Shown piece by piece: positions 1 to 7,918 of a stretch of DNA of 64,000 nucleotides. Positions within the stretch are counted from its first letter, which is position 1; each line of letters opens with the position of its first letter. The position numbers were made by a program, and so were the translations under genes. The stretch is from an uncultured Eubacteriales bacterium (GTDB lineage Bacteria; Bacillota; Clostridia; Oscillospirales; UBA644). The notes beneath the pieces were generated by a model that saw only the letters and a list, made by a program, of their open reading frames with translations, was not told where the DNA came from and did not search any database. Location: positions 56,938 to 120,937 of the forward strand of contig URFZ01000006.1 of NCBI GenBank assembly GCA_900547165.1, written 5' to 3'.

Positions 1-405
1 ATCGCAAACAAATATCCCGGAAAAGTAAGTATAAATCTTGCTTACGACAAGGCTTTTTCAAAACTTATCTATGCCGGTTCGGACATCTTCCTTATGCCGT
101 CGCTTTCGGAACCGTGCGGTCTTTCGCAGATGATAGCGTCCCGCTACGGAACCGTGCCTGTCGTTCGCGAAACGGGCGGTCTGTTCGATACGATAAAGCC
201 TTACAACAAATTCGACGGCAGCGGCAACGGTTTCACTTTTGCCAATTACAACGCGCATGAGATGAAAGATGCCGTTATGCGTGCTGTTGAACTGTATCAT
301 GATGAAAAAGAGTGGAAGAAGTTCGCAAAACACGCAATGGAAATGGATTTCTCGTGGAACGCTTCCGCGGAAAAATATCTTCGTCTGTATGACGATTTGA
401 CATAA
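1..405 (+). CDS. glgA: Glycogen synthase, C-terminal part (5' end outside window)
   Basis: Open from the first base in frame 1, so the gene begins upstream of the window. The visible 134 residues are the C-terminal lobe of a GT5 starch/glycogen synthase, which adds glucose from ADP-glucose to alpha-1,4-glucan. The family signature reads PSLSEPCGLSQMIASRYGT, containing the conserved Glu of the ExxCGL motif, and is followed by RETGGLFDTI. The end (FSWNASAEKYLRLYDDL) matches the usual GlgA terminus. It lies 67 bp upstream of glgP in the same direction, so synthesis and breakdown of glycogen are coupled here. The identification is firm; only the length is unknown. Confidence 0.88.
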   Translation: MANKYPGKVSINLAYDKAFSKLIYAGSDIFLMPSLSEPCGLSQMIASRYGTVPVVRETGGLFDTIKPYNKFDGSGNGFTFANYNAHEMKDAVMRAVELYHDEKEWKKFAKHAMEMDFSWNASAEKYLRLYDDLT

Positions 406-472
406 AAACGAACCGTTCGTCTTTCGGAACGGCTCGGAAACAGGAAAAACTGAAAGGACACTTGCAAAAGCA

Positions 473-2893
473 ATGGAGAAAAACGTAAAAGAGGAAATCA
501 GAAAAGCGCTCGAAAGCAAAGTTTCGAGATATTTCGGCTGCGCATTGACCGACGCTACCGAAAAACAGATCTACAATTCGGTCATTCTTACCGTCAGAGA
601 CATTCTGACCAACAAAAAGGCGGAGTATAAAAAACTCATCAAAAAGAATCAGCCGAAGAGAGTTTACTACCTCTGCATGGAATTTCTTGTCGGACGGTCT
701 CTGAAAAACAACCTGCGCAATCTCGGACTTGCGGACGAGTATGCTTCGGTGCTTTCCGACCTCGGATTCGACATCGAAAAACTCTACGAACGCGAACCCG
801 ACCCGGGTCTCGGCAACGGCGGCCTCGGCAGACTTGCAGCGTGCTTTATGGACGCGCTGACAACGCAGGATTATCCCGCAATGGGCTTTTCTATATGCTA
901 TGAATACGGACTTTTCAAACAGCGTATAGTTGACGGTTCGCAGGTCGAACTGCCCGACGTTTGGATGGACGACGGCGGCGCATGGCTCGTTCCGAGAACG
1001 GATAAAACGATGAGCATACGTTTCGGCGGCACGGTCTCCGAAAAATGGGATAACGGCAGATGTGAGATAATCAACGAGGGCTACGAGGAGATTCAGGCCG
1101 TTCCCTACGATATGATGATATCGGGCGCAGACAGCGCGGCGGTAAGCACGCTTCGTTTGTGGCGCGCCGAAAACGTCAGCAATTTCAACATGAAACTGTT
1201 CTCACAGGGCGAGTATATCAAGGCGATGGAGGAGAACAACAACGCCGAGGTTATTTCAAAGGTTCTTTATCCCGCAGACGCAACTCCCGAGGGCAAAATG
1301 CTGCGTTTGAGCCAACAGTATTTCTTTGTTTCCGCGTCGCTTCAAAGCATAATCGCGGATCATCTTGCCATGTACGGCACGCTCCGCAATTTCGGTGAAA
1401 AAGTCGCTATCCATATCAACGACACGCACCCTGCGGTCTGCATTCCCGAACTTATGCGTATATTCATGGATATTTATTCGTATTCGTGGGAAGATGCGTG
1501 GAACATTGTGAAACAGACCGTTTCGTATACAAACCATACGGTTATGCCCGAAGCGCTTGAATGCTGGAACGAGAATATTTTCAAACTTCGTCTTCCGCGC
1601 CTTTATATGATAATCGAAGAGATTAACCGCCGTTTCTGCGCTGATATGTGGAATCTCTATCCCGGAGATTGGGACAGAATTTCCCGCATGGCTGTTATCG
1701 CAAACGGACAGGTGAGAATGGCTAATTTGAGCGTTGTCGGTTCTCATACCGTCAACGGCGTTTCCAAACTCCATTCCGAAATTCTGAAAGAGACAATATT
1801 CCACGACTATTACAAGGCGATGCCCGAAAAGTTTACCAATGTAACAAACGGTATCGCGCACAGACGTTGGCTCTGCTATTCAAATCCCGGGCTGACTGCG
1901 TTGCTTGACGAGACCATCGGAACGCAATACAGAAAACAGCCCGAGACTTTGAAAAAATTCGAGGCATTCAAGGATGATAAGTCCGTTCTTTCAAGACTTG
2001 AACAGATAAAGAAAGAAAACAAGATAAACTTTGCAAATCACATCTTTGAAAAAACGGGCGAAAAAATTGACCCGAACTCGATTTTCGACGTGCAGGTAAA
2101 GCGTATGCACGAATATAAACGCCAACTTCTGAATGCGTTGAAGATAATCAACAGGTGTATAGAAATCAAAGATAATCCGAACGGCAACTATGAGCCGATG
2201 ACGTTCGTTTTCGGCGGCAAAGCCGCGCCGAGTTACTATATGGCAAAAGACATAATCAGCCTTATATGGAATCTCGGCAAAGACATCGACCGTCACGACG
2301 TTCTGCGCAAATTCATCAAGGTCGTATATGTTGAGGATTACAATGTAAGCACCGCCGAAATCCTTATGCCTGCGTCGGATATCAGTGAACAGATCTCACT
2401 TGCGGGTAAAGAAGCAAGCGGCACGGGTTGTATGAAATTTATGATAAACGGCGCGTTGACGCTCGGAACGCTTGACGGCGCGAACGTTGAGATGAAAGCG
2501 GCGGTCGGAGACGACAATATCTATATTTTCGGACTCAACGCAAAAGAGGTCGAGGATCTTTGGCGTAGCGGCTACGTTTCGGCAAAATACTATATGGCAA
2601 GCCCGCGCCTTCGTGCAACGATAGACCGTATAAGCGAGGGCTTCAACGGCAGGAACTTTGCCAATATCGCAACGTATCTTACAACTACCAACGGCGTTGC
2701 AGACCCGTATATGTGCCTTGCGGATTACGAGTCGTATAAAAACACGTTCGACCGAATGATCGCGGATTATTCCGACCGCGACGCATGGCTGAAAAAATCG
2801 CTGATGAACATTGCGAACGCGGGGTATTTCTCCGCAGACAGAAGCATTCGCGAATACGCCGAGAACATCTGGCATATCACTCCCGTAAAATGA
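473..2893 (+). CDS. glgP: Glycogen/alpha-glucan phosphorylase
   Basis: 806 residues, the normal length of a GT35 phosphorylase, which releases glucose-1-phosphate from alpha-1,4-glucan using pyridoxal phosphate. Landmarks seen are DPGLGNGGLGRLAACF near residue 110, HINDTHPAV near 315, and EASGTGCMKFMINGA with the PLP-binding Lys at about residue 655. In that motif Cys replaces the commoner Asn before MKF. An AAAGGA at 453-458 is rather far (14 bp) from the ATG, but no better in-frame start exists. The stop codon overlaps the ATG of the following GH13 gene (ATGA), which indicates translational coupling. Confidence 0.97.
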   Translation: MEKNVKEEIRKALESKVSRYFGCALTDATEKQIYNSVILTVRDILTNKKAEYKKLIKKNQPKRVYYLCMEFLVGRSLKNNLRNLGLADEYASVLSDLGFDIEKLYEREPDPGLGNGGLGRLAACFMDALTTQDYPAMGFSICYEYGLFKQRIVDGSQVELPDVWMDDGGAWLVPRTDKTMSIRFGGTVSEKWDNGRCEIINEGYEEIQAVPYDMMISGADSAAVSTLRLWRAENVSNFNMKLFSQGEYIKAMEENNNAEVISKVLYPADATPEGKMLRLSQQYFFVSASLQSIIADHLAMYGTLRNFGEKVAIHINDTHPAVCIPELMRIFMDIYSYSWEDAWNIVKQTVSYTNHTVMPEALECWNENIFKLRLPRLYMIIEEINRRFCADMWNLYPGDWDRISRMAVIANGQVRMANLSVVGSHTVNGVSKLHSEILKETIFHDYYKAMPEKFTNVTNGIAHRRWLCYSNPGLTALLDETIGTQYRKQPETLKKFEAFKDDKSVLSRLEQIKKENKINFANHIFEKTGEKIDPNSIFDVQVKRMHEYKRQLLNALKIINRCIEIKDNPNGNYEPMTFVFGGKAAPSYYMAKDIISLIWNLGKDIDRHDVLRKFIKVVYVEDYNVSTAEILMPASDISEQISLAGKEASGTGCMKFMINGALTLGTLDGANVEMKAAVGDDNIYIFGLNAKEVEDLWRSGYVSAKYYMASPRLRATIDRISEGFNGRNFANIATYLTTTNGVADPYMCLADYESYKNTFDRMIADYSDRDAWLKKSLMNIANAGYFSADRSIREYAENIWHITPVK

Positions 2894-4803
2894 TGAAAAA
2901 AACGGTTTCACACGAACAGATTTTGATAAAACGCGACGGCGGGCTCAAACCCGTCGTCGCTTTCGCGCTTCCTTGCGGGGTGACAGCCGTTTTCAGAGTT
3001 TTTATAGCCCGTATTTACGGCGCATACGACGGCGTTTTTCGTTTAAGAGCGGACGAGGATTTCGGAAAACACGGCGGTGTTTCCGTTCCGCTTGAATGGA
3101 TAACATTTGAAAACGGACACGATGTTTTTGAGGCGGAGATAAAGGTTTCCGATTTCTGTGACAGTAACGGCGGACTTTTCTTTTACAGATATGAGTTTAA
3201 GACATATTACGGCGAAAGATATTGCGTTTCGGACGGTTTTTCGGAGCTTTCGGTCAACGCTCTTCCGTCGGAAAGACAACTGCTTGTTTATGACACAGAC
3301 AACGAAATAACATATTCTCCGAAAGGGATAATATATCATATCTTTGTCGACCGTTTTCGCCGCAGCGGAAAATGTGAAATAAAGAAATCTTCCGTGCTGA
3401 ACGAGAATTGGGAAAACGGTATCCCCGAATACGCAAAGAAAAACGGGGATTTTCTGAAAAACAACACGGTGTTCGGCGGCGACCTTTACGGCATTGTCGA
3501 AAAACTCGATTACATCAAAAGTCTCGGTACGGAACTCATCTATCTCAGCCCGATATTCGACGCTTACTCAAATCATAAATACGATACGGGCGACTATATG
3601 CGGGTCGATGAATCGTTCGGCGGCGACGAGGCGCTCGATCTGCTTATATCGGAAGCGAAAAAACGCGGTATCGGCATAATTCTTGACGGCGTTTTCAATC
3701 ACACAGGAGACGACAGCGTTTATTTTAACAGATACGGCAATTATCCCGACACGGGCGCATATCAAAGCGAAAAATCGCCGTATTATAATTGGTATACGTT
3801 CAGGCATTTTCCCGATGATTACGAGTGCTGGTGGAACATCAAAATTCTGCCCCGTGTCCGCTGCGACGAGCCGTCATACAGGGAGTTTGTCTGCGGCGAC
3901 GGCGGCGTGCTTGAAAAATGGATGCGAAAAGGTGTACGCGGCTTTCGCCTTGATGTTGCGGACGAACTTTCCGACGGTTTTATTGCGTCAATACGCAAAA
4001 AAATCAAGAAAGAGACCTCGGACGGCGTTCTTTACGGCGAGGTGTGGGAAAACGCTTCAAACAAGGTTGCGTATTCGACCCGTCGAGAATATTTCCGAGG
4101 AAAAGAACTTGATTCCGTTATGAATTACCCGCTTCGAAAAGCGGTTATAGAATATCTTCGAAACGGAAATGCGGCGCAGTTCAAAACTCTGTTGTATGAC
4201 GTTTACGGGACTTATCCGCCGTTTGCCGCACGGCTTTTGATGAATTTTCTCGGCACGCACGACACAGAGCGCATAATCACGGCGCTTGCCGCCCCGCCGT
4301 GGGACGGAAAGTCAAATGATGAACTTGCGGTTCTGAAAATGAACGAGAATGAGCGGGCAAGGGGAGAAAAACTTGTAAAACTTGCGCTTGCGCTCGTATT
4401 TACCGTTCCCGGAGTTCCCTGTGTCTTTTACGGAGATGAAGTCGGTGTTGAGGGCTATCATGATCCGTTTAACCGCAGGACTTTCCCTTGGGGACATGAA
4501 AATTGTTCGCTTGCGGACTTTTTGCGGACGCTTTCCGTAATTCGTGCCGAAAACAGCGTTTTCAAGGACGGGGATTTCCGCATTTGCGAGGCAACTGCCG
4601 AGTATCTTATTCTCGAACGTAAAAACGCCGACGGCGGCATATTGACGGTTGTAAACCGCTCCGACAAAACGTTGACGCTTGCGTTTGAAAATCCCGTTCT
4701 GAGTCTGCTGAACGGCGACGAAGTGTCAGTTATTACTGTTTCGGGCTTGACCTGTTCAATGCTCCGCTTTGACGGCGAAACGCCCGATTATGAGATAGAA
4801 TAA
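2890..4803 (+). CDS. GH13 alpha-glucan hydrolase (neopullulanase/cyclomaltodextrinase-like)
   Basis: 637 residues from the ATG at 2890, which overlaps the glgP stop (ATGA); the open frame extends further upstream, but only as a shadow inside glgP. The four GH13 regions are visible: DGVFNHTG, GFRLDVADE with the nucleophile Asp at about residue 355, YGEVWE with the acid/base Glu at about 384, and FLGTHDTERI with the third Asp at about 458. The N-terminal ~140 residues resemble the beta-sandwich domain of neopullulanases. No signal peptide is seen, so an intracellular role is inferred: trimming or debranching alpha-glucans alongside glgP. The exact substrate cannot be told from sequence. Confidence 0.92.
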   Translation: MMKKTVSHEQILIKRDGGLKPVVAFALPCGVTAVFRVFIARIYGAYDGVFRLRADEDFGKHGGVSVPLEWITFENGHDVFEAEIKVSDFCDSNGGLFFYRYEFKTYYGERYCVSDGFSELSVNALPSERQLLVYDTDNEITYSPKGIIYHIFVDRFRRSGKCEIKKSSVLNENWENGIPEYAKKNGDFLKNNTVFGGDLYGIVEKLDYIKSLGTELIYLSPIFDAYSNHKYDTGDYMRVDESFGGDEALDLLISEAKKRGIGIILDGVFNHTGDDSVYFNRYGNYPDTGAYQSEKSPYYNWYTFRHFPDDYECWWNIKILPRVRCDEPSYREFVCGDGGVLEKWMRKGVRGFRLDVADELSDGFIASIRKKIKKETSDGVLYGEVWENASNKVAYSTRREYFRGKELDSVMNYPLRKAVIEYLRNGNAAQFKTLLYDVYGTYPPFAARLLMNFLGTHDTERIITALAAPPWDGKSNDELAVLKMNENERARGEKLVKLALALVFTVPGVPCVFYGDEVGVEGYHDPFNRRTFPWGHENCSLADFLRTLSVIRAENSVFKDGDFRICEATAEYLILERKNADGGILTVVNRSDKTLTLAFENPVLSLLNGDEVSVITVSGLTCSMLRFDGETPDYEIE

Positions 4804-4820
4804 ACACTTAAATACAAAAA

Positions 4821-4850
4821 ATCGGTGAGCGTTCGCTCACCGATTTTTTA
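4821..4850 (+). terminator. Rho-independent terminator after the glycogen operon
   Basis: ATCGGTGAGC / GCTCACCGAT with a GTTC tetraloop, followed by TTTTTT. The A-run on the 5' side would let it work in both directions. It leaves only about 20 bp before the recombinase gene, so that gene has little room for a promoter of its own and may depend on read-through. Confidence 0.9.
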
Positions 4851-4870
4851 TAAAATCAAAGGAGAAAAAA

Positions 4871-5467
4871 ATGGCAAAATATGGTTATGTTCGTGTTTCA
4901 AGCACGGATCAAAATGAGGACAGGCAAATAGTGGCTCTGAATAAATATAATATCCGCCATGAAAATATATTTATTGATAAGCAATCGGGAAAGAATTTTG
5001 AAAGAAACGAATATAAACGCTTATTACAAAAAATAAAAAAAGGAGATGTGTTGTTTTTAATAAGTATTGATCGTTTGGGACGAGATTATAAACAAATACA
5101 AGAACAATGGCAGTATTTGACGAAAGTAAAGGAAATAGATATAGTTGTTTTGGATATGCCTTTACTTGACACAAGAAGGGAAAAGGATTTACTTGGAACA
5201 TTCATATCTGATATAGTATTGCAAATACTTTCTTTTGTTTCACAAAATGAAAGAGAAAACATAAAGAGGAGACAAGCAGAGGGAATATCTGCCGCACAGA
5301 AGAGAGGTGTTATATTCGGGCGTCCAAAAACCGACTTACCGCTTGATTTTTTAGATATAGTTAAACGTTGGAAAGAAAGAAAAATTTCAACAAAAGAAGC
5401 AATTACATTGTGTGAAATGAGCCGAGCAACATTTTATAGAAAAATTCGATCCGAGTATTTATTGTAA
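4871..5467 (+). CDS. Small serine recombinase (DNA invertase/resolvase, Hin/Pin type)
   Basis: 198 residues, typical for Hin/Gin-class invertases and Tn3-type resolvases. The N-terminal catalytic domain opens with YGYVRVSSTDQN (nucleophile Ser10), followed by the IDRLGRD motif. The long E-helix reaches ENIKRRQAEGISAAQKRG, then FGRPK leads into a C-terminal HTH with SRATFYRKI. A strong AAAGGAG precedes the ATG. Base composition is clearly AT-richer than the flanking glg and bio genes. The gene is followed at once by an inverted pair of crossover-like 26-bp sites, so an invertase role in switching that segment is inferred; a resolvase role is the alternative. Confidence 0.93.
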   Translation: MAKYGYVRVSSTDQNEDRQIVALNKYNIRHENIFIDKQSGKNFERNEYKRLLQKIKKGDVLFLISIDRLGRDYKQIQEQWQYLTKVKEIDIVVLDMPLLDTRREKDLLGTFISDIVLQILSFVSQNERENIKRRQAEGISAAQKRGVIFGRPKTDLPLDFLDIVKRWKERKISTKEAITLCEMSRATFYRKIRSEYLL

Positions 5468-5470
5468 AAA

Positions 5471-5520
5471 AAAATTAAGAGTCTCAAAAAGTAGACAATT
5501 TGAGACACTTAATTTTTCTA
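5471..5520 (+). terminator. Terminator-like hairpin after the recombinase, overlapping a crossover-like site
   Basis: AAATTAAG-A-GTCTCAAA pairs with TTTGAGAC-A-CTTAATTT with a single A.A mismatch, followed by TTTTTC. It looks like a terminator, but its core is also the 26-bp dyad at 5481-5506, so the same DNA may serve both purposes. Confidence 0.65.
5481..5506 (+). repeat. Putative recombinase crossover site 1 (26-bp dyad)
   Basis: Half-sites GTCTCAAAAAGT and (reverse complement) GTCTCAAATTGT agree at 10 of 12 positions and flank a central AG. The 12+2+12 layout and the TCAAAAA core resemble hix/gix-type sites of serine invertases. Its first 16 bases reappear inverted at 5614-5629 with one mismatch. 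Confidence 0.55.
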
Positions 5521-5616
5521 CATTTTAACACATAAAAGCAAAAAATGCAACCCTTTGTCATGAAAATGTTGAAAAATAATCAAATTAACTCGGTTGAAAT
5601 TATGTTTTTATAAGTC
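5494..5616. other. Putative invertible segment carrying a promoter
   Basis: About 123 bp between the centres of the two crossover-like sites, with no gene in it. On the minus strand it holds TTGCAT (5550-5545), 17 bp, TAAAAT (5527-5522), a plausible promoter that in this orientation points back at the recombinase. After inversion it would face the HTH/membrane/lipoprotein operon starting at 5643. A weaker plus-strand candidate is TTGTCA 5555-5560, 16 bp, TAATCA 5577-5582. Inversion has not been observed; this is inference from site geometry. Confidence 0.45.
5522..5550 (-). promoter_or_regulatory. Candidate promoter inside the invertible segment
   Basis: Minus-strand TTGCAT, 17-bp spacer, TAAAAT (5 of 6 to the -10 consensus, only the first three -35 bases matching). 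Its direction relative to the flanking operon would flip if the segment inverts. Confidence 0.4.
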
Positions 5617-5629
5617 TGCTTTTTGAGAC
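5604..5629 (-). repeat. Putative recombinase crossover site 2 (inverted copy)
   Basis: Read on the minus strand from 5629, the first 16 bases match site 1 at 15 of 16 positions, and the central dinucleotide is again AG. The two sites are therefore in inverted orientation with compatible cores, the arrangement that gives inversion rather than deletion. The outer half-site (5604-5615) is degenerate, about 8 of 12. It ends just before the ribosome site of the downstream operon. Confidence 0.5.
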
Positions 5630-5642
5630 AAAAGGAGGATTT

Positions 5643-5822
5643 ATGGGTGAAACAATAGGAACAAAGGCTTTCGCCGAAAAATTTGGGGTAAAACAGAGTA
5701 CTGTGGCACGTTGGTGTCGAGAAGGGCGGTTGGAGGCAACACAAGACTCTCCTGGAAGTCCTTGGCATATTTCTGTTGATGCGAACCCCCCTCAAGACCG
5801 TAGAAAAAAAGGGGGAAAATAG
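5643..5822 (+). CDS. Small HTH DNA-binding protein (excisionase/MerR-like fold)
   Basis: 59 residues starting at the ATG 4 bp after an AAAGGAGGA site. The stretch TKAFAEKFGVKQSTVARWC, followed by REGRLEATQDSPGSPWHI, has the layout of the MerR/excisionase helix-turn-helix with its wing, in which a Trp-His-Ile strand commonly follows. The tail is basic (DRRKKGGK). It is too small for a sensor domain. It is first in a three-gene AT-rich operon directly behind the putative invertible promoter, so it may act as a directionality factor for the recombinase or as a local regulator. The function is unproven. Confidence 0.6.
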   Translation: MGETIGTKAFAEKFGVKQSTVARWCREGRLEATQDSPGSPWHISVDANPPQDRRKKGGK

Positions 5823-5825
5823 GCA

Positions 5826-6506
5826 ATGAATGATGATCCGTCGCCAGAACAAATCGTTGCAGATACTTCTTCTGATGACATTGTTAAAAGTAATCAATTT
5901 AAACAAAAAAAACAAATAAACAAAATTATACTAATTTGCGGAATCACTTTCCTGCTTTTAATCATTGCTATTGTTTGCATTATGTTTGTTCCGAGATTGC
6001 AGAAAACAGTAGATGATTACTTAGCAGTTGGTGATTATTCAAAGGCGTATCATGTTGCAAAAACAGATGAAGAAAAAAGTGGAGTTATAAGGGAGAATAC
6101 AATTGCGGTTTGCAGTGCATTGTGTTTAGATGTTCTGAAAGACTCTGAGTCATTTTGTTTAAGGGATGGATGGTACGACGGTGAAAAAAACGCAGTTATA
6201 AAAGTATCTGCCAACAATAGTTTTGGAAATACCGTTGTTAATTATGTTTTATTGTTTTACGACGATTCAAGTTGCAGCTGGACTATATTTGATTCTTATG
6301 CTGACCTTAACAATGAAAAAATTGCGTCTTACGATGATATTGCAAAGAGATTTGAAAAAGGTGTTCATAATTTGGGGTTATTAACAATTAAGGAAACGAT
6401 GCTTTCGCAAAACAAAATTGATAAATATGGGATTTATAGAATCAACAATATTTACAAGGAGAATGCTCTTGAAAATATCAAGTTGTGCATTGAATCTATT
6501 CCATGA
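5826..6506 (+). CDS. Single-pass membrane protein of unknown function
   Basis: 226 residues, starting 3 bp after the stop of the small HTH gene. An acidic N-terminus (~residues 1-22) and a lysine/glutamine-rich patch precede one hydrophobic helix (IILICGITFLLLIIAIVCIM, about residues 36-56). The remaining ~170 residues should lie outside the cell. They contain YLAVGDYSKAYHVAKTDEEK, which resembles a short TPR-like helical pair, and then a beta-rich domain. No enzyme motif is recognised. Codon use is AT-rich like its two neighbours. Its pairing with the downstream lipoprotein suggests a surface complex, which is inference only. Confidence 0.7.
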   Translation: MNDDPSPEQIVADTSSDDIVKSNQFKQKKQINKIILICGITFLLLIIAIVCIMFVPRLQKTVDDYLAVGDYSKAYHVAKTDEEKSGVIRENTIAVCSALCLDVLKDSESFCLRDGWYDGEKNAVIKVSANNSFGNTVVNYVLLFYDDSSCSWTIFDSYADLNNEKIASYDDIAKRFEKGVHNLGLLTIKETMLSQNKIDKYGIYRINNIYKENALENIKLCIESIP

Positions 6507-6551
6507 GACTGATATTTTAATGAAAAATACAATAAAAGGAAATAAAGAAAA

Positions 6552-7250
6552 ATGAAAAAAACAGTTTTAATTTGTATCATAACTATAATAATATGTCTTG
6601 CATTTTCAGGTTGTTCACATACGCATGTCTTTGGAGACTGGAAAATCACAAAACAAGCGACATGTAAAGAAGAGGGGGAACGTGTCAGATCTTGTGAATG
6701 CGGTGAAATACAAACTGAAAAGATAGAATTAACAGATCATAAATGGAAAGCCGCAACCTGCACATCTCCAAAGATATGTACAGTTTGCAATGCAAAAGAA
6801 GGAAGTTCCTTAGGACATAATAAATATGGATATTCCTGTTCAAGATGTGGAATAAGCCTTGTTACAAAAAAGGATGTTCCAAATATTATTGATATAACAT
6901 CTCTTAGATATTATATTGATAGTCTCGGTGGAATGGATCAATATATAACTTTTAAGAACAAGAGTTCCTCAAAAACAATCAAATATGTTTATTTTGATGT
7001 ATCTTTCTATAATACCGTTGGGGATATAACTAAGAATGAGATAGGCGGAGATTCAAATGTCGTTTTGCAATATACCGGTCCATTAAAACCCGGACGTTCG
7101 TCTGGAAAAATCACATGGGAAACATGTTTTTATTGCAAGGATTTTGGAGGAAAAATGAAGTTCAACTCAATTAAAATTGAGTACACCGATGGTTCTAAAA
7201 TAACACTTGAAGAATCCATGGCTGACTACGCTGTGTCCTCATGGCGGTGA
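6552..7250 (+). CDS. Cysteine-rich surface lipoprotein of unknown function
   Basis: 232 residues. The signal sequence ends in the lipobox LAFSGC (Cys at about residue 21). Residues ~24-100 carry repeats of the form H-x-F-x-x-W ... T-C-x-x-x-G-x-R-x-x-x-C-x-C-G, a Cys/His pattern common in secreted clostridial proteins. The C-terminal ~130 residues resemble a beta-sandwich (FxLD-like: YITFKNKSSSKTIKYVYFDV). AAGGAAA precedes the ATG. It is last in the AT-rich operon and is followed by a strong bidirectional terminator. A variable surface protein under phase control is a reasonable but untested idea. Confidence 0.75.
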   Translation: MKKTVLICIITIIICLAFSGCSHTHVFGDWKITKQATCKEEGERVRSCECGEIQTEKIELTDHKWKAATCTSPKICTVCNAKEGSSLGHNKYGYSCSRCGISLVTKKDVPNIIDITSLRYYIDSLGGMDQYITFKNKSSSKTIKYVYFDVSFYNTVGDITKNEIGGDSNVVLQYTGPLKPGRSSGKITWETCFYCKDFGGKMKFNSIKIEYTDGSKITLEESMADYAVSSWR

Positions 7251-7301
7251 AGATTGACTTAAGACTTAAAGATTCAATATAAATCCACGTTCTTCTAATA
7301 A

Positions 7302-7360
7302 AAATCTCTTAGAGTCCGTTTTGAAATGGTTATGTAAACGGGCACTAAGGGATTTTTTGA
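7302..7360. terminator. Long bidirectional terminator hairpin
   Basis: 20-bp stem (7302-7321 with 7337-7356) with two G.U pairs and one A.A mismatch, and a T-run after it on both strands. It separates the plus-strand island from the convergent bioY operon and marks the right edge of the AT-rich region. Confidence 0.85.
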
Positions 7361-7369
7361 GCTTAAAAA

Positions 7370-7918
7370 CTATACTTTTACTCTGTTTCCGAGACGGCTT
7401 TTTACGAGCGACGAAAGACCGAGCGCCAGCGCGAGTTTTGCGAGGTCAAACGGAATGTACGGCACAACGCAGAGCATGAGCGCGGGGAAGAAAGATGTTT
7501 TTGTGCTTATCACGAACCATACCGTGCCGAAAAAGTAGGCAACGGCAAGTCCCGCAATGAGCAGGATTATGCGTTTCCATATTGCCGAAAACTTCGGGTA
7601 TGCGGTAAGCCCCGCAAGAAAAGCAAGCCCCAAAAATCCGATAATGTATCCGCCCGTCGGTCCCGCAAGTTTTGCAAATCCGCCCGCGAATCCCGAAAAT
7701 ACGGGAACGCCTATCGCGCCGATGACGATATACAGCGCCGTTGCGGGAACGGAAACTTTTGCGCCGAAGATCAGCGAGAATAAGGAGATTACAAAAATAG
7801 CGAGCGTGAACGGGATAGTGGGGGACAGCGGGTTCGGTATCGCCCACGGCGCGGTCACGCAAAGAATTGCGGCGATAAGTGCGATGTAAACAAGTGTTCT
7901 GAGTTTTTGGTTTTTCAT
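7370..7918 (-). CDS. bioY: Biotin transporter BioY (ECF S-component)
   Basis: 182 residues with about six hydrophobic helices. The BioY hallmark of a GPTGGYIIGFL loop is present at about residues 85-96, after an N-terminal helix rich in Ala/Ile. BioY binds biotin and works with a shared ECF energizing module that is not in this window. Its ATG overlaps the birA stop (ATGA), so uptake and ligation of biotin are translationally coupled. It is the last gene of the minus-strand operon that begins with the glycosylase-GNAT fusion. Confidence 0.95.
   Translation of the reverse strand: MKNQKLRTLVYIALIAAILCVTAPWAIPNPLSPTIPFTLAIFVISLFSLIFGAKVSVPATALYIVIGAIGVPVFSGFAGGFAKLAGPTGGYIIGFLGLAFLAGLTAYPKFSAIWKRIILLIAGLAVAYFFGTVWFVISTKTSFFPALMLCVVPYIPFDLAKLALALGLSSLVKSRLGNRVKV

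Noticed and set aside
2785..2889. Upstream extension of the GH13 gene
   Set aside because: It lies within glgP; the ATGA overlap at 2890 is the natural start.
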